The translations under genes were made by a program, and so were the position numbers. The notes under the pieces are model-generated. The model did not search any database. It was not told the DNA's origin and saw only the letters and a list, made by a program, of their open reading frames with translations. Of a stretch of DNA of 10,029 bases, positions 6,067 through 10,029 are shown one piece after another. How positions within the stretch are numbered: position 1 is the stretch's first letter; each line of letters starts with the position of its first letter. Origin of the DNA: Anaerolineae bacterium (GTDB lineage Bacteria; Chloroflexota; Anaerolineae; Aggregatilineales; UBA2796); assembly GCA_020851855.1 (NCBI GenBank), contig JADZBY010000239.1:1-10029 (forward strand). The letters are read 5' to 3'.

Positions 6067-6138
6067 TGAACCCGGCGCGACTCGAACGCGCAACCAACGG
6101 ATTAAAAGTCCGCTGCTCTACCATTGAGCTACGGGTCC
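6067..6138 (-). tRNA. tRNA-Lys(TTT)
   Basis: The cloverleaf has acceptor stem GGACCCG/CGGGTTC, D arm GCTC...GAGC, anticodon stem GCGGA/TCCGT and loop CTTTTAA, giving anticodon TTT, which reads AAA and AAG. The T arm is GCGCG-TTCGAGT-CGCGC and the discriminator is A. CCA is not encoded (TCGG follows), so it must be added after transcription. This is the second lysine isoacceptor in the window. It forms its own transcription unit with a dedicated promoter and terminator. Confidence 0.97.
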
Positions 6139-6151
6139 CTGTCTGGACCAC

Positions 6152-6180
6152 ATTATCCGTGAGAGCGGGAGCAGAGTCAA
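6152..6180 (-). promoter_or_regulatory. Sigma-70-type promoter of tRNA-Lys(TTT)
   Basis: On the minus strand, TTGACT (6180-6175) and GATAAT (6157-6152) are separated by exactly 17 bp, each with five of six consensus matches. The -10 ends 13 bp before the mature tRNA 5' end, giving a very short leader. It matches the design of the tRNA-Ala/tRNA-Lys promoter elsewhere in the window. Confidence 0.85.
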
Positions 6181-6244
6181 GGTGAAGATCGGCGCGGCGG
6201 CGTTCGTCGGCAGCACGCCCGCCGCCCCGACCGATACGATCCCC

Positions 6245-7912
6245 TCACGGCAGTTCGAGCAGCAGCGCGTCTCCGAACTCATGCCGCATCGCGCCGGGCA
6301 TTTCCCCAAGCGCCGTCAGGCAGGCGGTCGGCCAGGCCGTGGCCAGGTCGCCTTCCGGGGCCGGGCGCGCCAGCACGTAACGCACATGCTCCGTCTCGAT
6401 CAGCCCCCGGCAATCGCCCAGGCCCCGATACCAGTCGGTCACGGCATTGACGCGCGCTTCGGCGTGCAGCGTTTCGTAAGGGTGGCCATACACGACGCGC
6501 AGATCGGTGTACGCCGGAATCCACAGGCTCGGCGCGGGCATGGCCAGCACTACCTCACCGGCTTCCCCATTGGACTGCAGCCAGTCGATGGCCTGCGCAT
6601 AGCCGCTGGGCAGGAGCAGCTTTCCTTCCAGACCCCAGGCGACATTGGTGATGCCGGCCAGCGGCACGACGTAGTTGAGCGCGTTGCTGGGCACGATGAA
6701 GACGAAGAAGGTGAGCAGCGCCGCGTCGCGCCAGCGTGGGCGGATGCGCTGAAACCAATAATCTTCGAGCGCGCGCACACCGAAGTACACGATGGGGATG
6801 ATCAGCCCGATGGTCAGCCGCCGCTGCAAGTTGAATGGCGCATAAAGCAGCAGCGCGTTGACCACCAGCCAGACCACCATCAGCCGGTCGCCGTCGCGCT
6901 CGAAGCGGCGCAGCCCACGCCAGATGCCCGGAATGGCCACCACGAGCAGCAGGCCGAAGCCAAACAGGTACTTGTCTACGGTGGGCGACGGCGTCTGGTT
7001 CTGTTCGTTCCAGATGCGCATGGCCCAGTTGGAGTTGATCACGGCAAGATCATAGACCAGGACGGGCAACGCAGGCAGGATCATGACCAGCGCCCAGAAC
7101 AACTCGCGCCGGGGAATCTGACGCGAGCGCACCGTGAGGATGGCGATGTACACGCACAGCGTCGCGCCAAAGGGCGCCCAGCCCTGCGGCTGGACCAGCG
7201 CCAGCGCCACGCTGACCAACGCCACCGCCAGCCCGCCGTTGGCCAGACTTGGGAACGCGGTGAATCCGGGCCGCAAGACCGCGACGAACGTCGCCGCAAG
7301 CAGCGCGATCAGGGCGATGCTGAGCGGGAAATGCGGGTTGACGAACGTGGCGTACAACGGGATCGATTCGGGGATGAGCAGGTCGGTGGACAGGTTCTTG
7401 AAGTCGCGCGTGAAGATCATCAACAGCCAGCCCAGCCCGGAGCCGACGGCCAGCATCCCGAAGAATAGCCGCCGGGGCCGGATGCGCGACCAGATTGTCG
7501 AGCCGAGGTGGTAAATGGCGATGAACATCATGAAGCTGGTCACGACGCGGGCGATGTGGAACATGACCGGCGTGGAGATGTCCAGCAAGCGGGCAACCTG
7601 GCCCAGCGCGAGGTAAAACACTTGCAGGAACGCGCCGTCGTGCGGCTCCGGGGTGTACGCCAGGTGAAATAGCCACTCCCCGGCCTGGCCCTGGCGCATC
7701 TTGGCGAAGTAGGAAGCGCCGTCCAGCGGGTTGTACAGGATGCCCATGAAACGTGTGCCAGCCGGCGCAGAGCCGGAAAAGGCCCAGGCGTAGGGCAGAA
7801 GCGTGAGCGCGACGAGCAAGCCGCCGAAGATGATCACCCAGCGCCACTCTTTGCGCGATACGCTGGTCAGCGCGGGTTGCTGTACGTTGTTCGATACGTG
7901 CGTCATGTGCAT
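6245..7912 (-). CDS. Multi-pass membrane protein, GT-C glycosyltransferase-like, function unknown
   Basis: This 555-residue integral membrane protein has about 11-12 hydrophobic helices, the first at 24-44 and the last near 397-414. A soluble C-terminal domain follows (about 430-555). After the first helix is a conserved-looking loop, YNPLDGASYFAKMRQGQAGEW (60-80). An acidic residue (D64) in the first extracytoplasmic loop is the place where GT-C lipid-dependent glycosyltransferases keep their catalytic acid. The tail contains YGHPYETLHAEA (475-486), which I recall from unnamed envelope proteins of this type. A role in transferring sugars from a lipid carrier at the cell surface is therefore plausible but unproven. 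The ATG at 7912 is preceded by AGGTG with a five-base spacer. A longer frame reaching 8077 would add a Thr/Arg-rich stretch of low credibility. It is divergent from the NACHT-like gene across 180 bp. Confidence 0.75.
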   Translation of the reverse strand: MHMTHVSNNVQQPALTSVSRKEWRWVIIFGGLLVALTLLPYAWAFSGSAPAGTRFMGILYNPLDGASYFAKMRQGQAGEWLFHLAYTPEPHDGAFLQVFYLALGQVARLLDISTPVMFHIARVVTSFMMFIAIYHLGSTIWSRIRPRRLFFGMLAVGSGLGWLLMIFTRDFKNLSTDLLIPESIPLYATFVNPHFPLSIALIALLAATFVAVLRPGFTAFPSLANGGLAVALVSVALALVQPQGWAPFGATLCVYIAILTVRSRQIPRRELFWALVMILPALPVLVYDLAVINSNWAMRIWNEQNQTPSPTVDKYLFGFGLLLVVAIPGIWRGLRRFERDGDRLMVVWLVVNALLLYAPFNLQRRLTIGLIIPIVYFGVRALEDYWFQRIRPRWRDAALLTFFVFIVPSNALNYVVPLAGITNVAWGLEGKLLLPSGYAQAIDWLQSNGEAGEVVLAMPAPSLWIPAYTDLRVVYGHPYETLHAEARVNAVTDWYRGLGDCRGLIETEHVRYVLARPAPEGDLATAWPTACLTALGEMPGAMRHEFGDALLLELP

Positions 7913-7980
7913 CACGACACCTGTATGGGCTGGCGCGCCGGTGGACTCAGTGGTTGTGCGGCCCGGCGGACGTGTAGTAG

Positions 7981-7986
7981 TATAAT
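7981..7986 (+). promoter_or_regulatory. Candidate -10 box for the NACHT-like gene in the divergent intergenic region
   Basis: A perfect TATAAT lies 106 bp upstream of the ATG at 8093, in an otherwise GC-rich 180-bp gap between divergent genes. No good -35 is found at 16-18 bp (TTGTGC sits 21 bp away) and there is no extended -10. The opposite strand reads TATACT at nearly the same place, so one AT-rich spot might serve both genes. Confidence 0.35.
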
Positions 7987-8092
7987 GCTGATCGCGCTGC
8001 CGGGTCGAATCCTTTTTACTTCCTTTATGCTTGGCGGCGCACACCCGGTCCGGCAAACAGCGTTGTACATCGGGCAAAAGGAAGCGTGGGCG

Positions 8093-10029
8093 ATGCGTTT
8101 CGATTTCCTTTCATTCCTGATCGGCGTCGTGCTCACCGCCATTGTGGCATTTGTCGTGTACCGCCTGCGGGGGCGCATCCAGACGGTGCAACAAACCGTC
8201 TCGCAGGGCACGAAAACGACGCGCCGCTACCTGAGCAATTCGCGCGAAGGCCGCTATTTTGACTTCGCCGTGCGCGCGATGAACGCCTACCACATCGCCG
8301 GGGATGCCGTCAAGCTCAGCGAGGTGTACGTCGAGCCGCGCTTCCTGCACCCGCTGCCGCCCAATGACCCGAACGACGACCGTGCGCCGAGCGTTTTCCG
8401 CGTTGTGCCGCAGATTCACGAGCTTCCGGCCAGCTACGCGCCCTACAACGTCGAGTCGCTCGGCGTCAACGATCTGCGCACCGGCGAGCGGCATCTGGCG
8501 ATCCTGGGCGCTGCGGGAGCGGGGAAAAGCGCCGCGCTGGCCATCGTCGGGCTGGTCGCCGCCGGGGAAATCGAGCTGCCAGCCATCGACGTGATGGTTG
8601 ACGAGGTCTTCGAGGACGAAATCCGGGACCTGCCGCCCGACGAACGCGACAAACGCATCCGCGCCCGGCGTGAGCTTCAAGAGCGGGCGCTCAGCCAGCT
8701 TCGGAACATGCGCGAGCAGAAGCACGAGCAGGCGGAAACGCTCCCGGCGACCGATTTGACGGCGCTGCTGCCCGTGCTCGTCCACCTGAACGACATTGAC
8801 CTGCGCCCGGAAGCATGGGGCGTGCCGGATGACCCGGCCAAAGCCGCCCGTTTGTCCCAGGCGCGGCTCGACCCGGCGGAGCCGCTTGTGGCGGCGCTCC
8901 AGCGGCGGGCGAGCGGCCTGACCGCCACGACGCTGCCCCGGCTGGTGTACGACCGGCTGAGCAAGGGCACGGCGCTCGTGCTCATCGACGGTTACGACGA
9001 TGTCGCGCCGCGCCTGCGCCCGGTCAAACTGGCGTGGCTCCGGCAGTTCATGGAAGTCTACCAGGCCAATTACATCCTGGTCGCCGGGCCGGAGACGGGC
9101 TTTGACCCGCTGCTCAATCTCGGCCTGCAACCGCTCTTCCTGCGCGCCTGGGGCGATGGCGATTATGAGACGCTCGTCACACGCTGGGCAGATGCGTGGC
9201 CCGGCATCGGCGACCCACGCGGCAGAGGCGCGCGCCCCGACGACAAGGTGATGGTCCGCGCCGTGACGAACGTGCGTGGCCGCAGCCCACTCGACGTGAC
9301 GCTGAAGACGTGGATGATGTACGCCGAAGACGAGCAGCAGGTCGGGCGGGCGGGCTGGTACGACTTCCTGATCCGGCGGCATACGGGGAACGATCAGCCG
9401 GGCGTGCGCGCGCTGCTCCAGAAGGCAAGCGCGGCGCTTTTGGACCAGGAAAACGCGCCGCTCACGCGCGACCAGATCAAAGCGTTGGCGGCGAGCGCGG
9501 GCGCGAACGCCGACGACGTGAGCAACCGGGCGCTGCGCTCCGGCCTGCTCGTGGAGTGGCCGGGCGGGCTGTTCACCGGCATTCACAGCCAGTCTGCGGC
9601 CTTTCTCGCGGCGGAAGGCCTGACCGAGGATCAGGTCGCCCTCGTCGCGGAGAAGCCGGGCTGGGAAGCAGCGATGCCGTTTGTCGCGGCGCGGCTGCCG
9701 GTGGATGGCGTGGTCAATGCCCGGCTGAATGCGCCGCCGGATGTGGCCTACGACACCCTGTTCCGCATGGCCCCGTGGCTGATCGACGCGCCGCTGGATG
9801 CGCCGTGGCGGGCAGAGTTCTTCAAGCGGCTGGGCGGGGCATTGGGCGGGCCGAGCCAGTTCCCGCGCATCCGCGAGCGGGCGATGGCGGCGCTGGTCGC
9901 CACGCGCGACAAGGGCGTGTTGTTCATCTTCCGGCAGGCGCTCCTGCACAACAGCCCGCTGGTGCGCCGCCTGGGCTGTATCGGGCTGGGCGCATACGGC
10001 GATCCCGAGGCGGCGGGCGAACTGTCCAA
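8093..10029 (+). CDS. Membrane-anchored NACHT-like (STAND) P-loop NTPase with helical C-terminal region, partial
   Basis: 645 residues are visible and the gene runs off the right edge. Residues 4-22 (FLSFLIGVVLTAIVAFVVY) form a single N-terminal membrane anchor followed by basic residues, so the bulk should lie in the cytoplasm. After a linker comes an NTPase core: Walker A GAAGAGKS at 139-146, a highly charged, probably coiled segment at 171-217, the strand LPVLVHLNDID (226-236), and Walker B LVLIDGYDD at 295-303. This DGxDD form is typical of NACHT-type STAND NTPases. ILVAGPETGF (328-337) sits at the sensor position, where NACHT proteins usually have TSR. The rest is helical; the last visible 45 residues, with SPLVRRLGCIGLGAYGDPEA, look HEAT-like. 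STAND proteins are signalling or defence switches; no effector domain is visible before the edge. The ATG follows AAGGA with a long 10-base spacer. Confidence 0.82.
   Translation, partial: MRFDFLSFLIGVVLTAIVAFVVYRLRGRIQTVQQTVSQGTKTTRRYLSNSREGRYFDFAVRAMNAYHIAGDAVKLSEVYVEPRFLHPLPPNDPNDDRAPSVFRVVPQIHELPASYAPYNVESLGVNDLRTGERHLAILGAAGAGKSAALAIVGLVAAGEIELPAIDVMVDEVFEDEIRDLPPDERDKRIRARRELQERALSQLRNMREQKHEQAETLPATDLTALLPVLVHLNDIDLRPEAWGVPDDPAKAARLSQARLDPAEPLVAALQRRASGLTATTLPRLVYDRLSKGTALVLIDGYDDVAPRLRPVKLAWLRQFMEVYQANYILVAGPETGFDPLLNLGLQPLFLRAWGDGDYETLVTRWADAWPGIGDPRGRGARPDDKVMVRAVTNVRGRSPLDVTLKTWMMYAEDEQQVGRAGWYDFLIRRHTGNDQPGVRALLQKASAALLDQENAPLTRDQIKALAASAGANADDVSNRALRSGLLVEWPGGLFTGIHSQSAAFLAAEGLTEDQVALVAEKPGWEAAMPFVAARLPVDGVVNARLNAPPDVAYDTLFRMAPWLIDAPLDAPWRAEFFKRLGGALGGPSQFPRIRERAMAALVATRDKGVLFIFRQALLHNSPLVRRLGCIGLGAYGDPEAAGELS

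Noticed and set aside
6182..7468. A 428-residue open frame on the plus strand
   Set aside because: It is a low-complexity His/Gln/Arg/Asp-rich shadow of the membrane protein on the other strand.
8111..9949. A 612-residue open frame on the minus strand
   Set aside because: It is antisense to the NACHT-like gene. Its product is Arg/His/Gln-rich with no domain, while the plus frame has Walker A and B motifs and a membrane anchor.

Overview
The window looks like chromosomal DNA from a GC-rich bacterium. Most coding regions are GC-rich, and four of the ten genes have clear AAGGAG- or GAGGA-type ribosome binding sites. The gene mix fits a member of the Chloroflexota (Anaerolineae-like) best: a small RRM/glycine-rich RNA-binding protein, a bacterial type IB topoisomerase, a B12-dependent acyl-CoA mutase, a GT-C-like membrane protein and a GC-rich interspersed repeat with CCTCACCCC arms. 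This assignment is an inference from content, not from a marker gene.

Layout. 1-907 (minus) is the N-terminal 302 residues of an acyl-CoA mutase large subunit of the methylmalonyl-CoA mutase family, and its visible substrate-pocket residues are those of isobutyryl-CoA mutase. Upstream of it lie a candidate promoter and two 24-bp repeat boxes. 1185-1443 (minus) is a complete small tRNA operon: a promoter, tRNA-Ala(CGC), tRNA-Lys(CTT) and a terminator. 1565-2503 (plus) is an alpha/beta hydrolase that appears to have lost its nucleophile and histidine. It converges on, and overlaps by 14 bp, a type IB DNA topoisomerase at 2490-3587 (minus). 3813-4352 (plus) is a YflT/GsiB-17M-like stress protein with a glycine-rich hydrophobic core. 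4353-4874 holds a structured GC-rich repeat and the promoter and long leader of an RRM RNA-binding protein (4875-5231), which is followed by a perfect hairpin. 5345-5989 is a tight pair of unrecognised small genes. 6014-6180 (minus) is a second tRNA unit, tRNA-Lys(TTT), with its own promoter and terminator. 6245-7912 (minus) is a multi-pass GT-C-like membrane protein. Across a 180-bp intergenic region is a divergent gene (8093 to the window end), which encodes a membrane-anchored NACHT-like P-loop NTPase with a helical C-terminal region.

How the genes relate. No single pathway unites the window. It reads as a run of short transcription units of housekeeping genes (tRNAs, topoisomerase), stress genes (YflT-like, RRM protein) and metabolic genes (mutase). 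The two places with the most unexplained biology are the NACHT-like NTPase at the right edge and the degenerate hydrolase. The mutase is the clearest case where residue-level reading changes the likely annotation.
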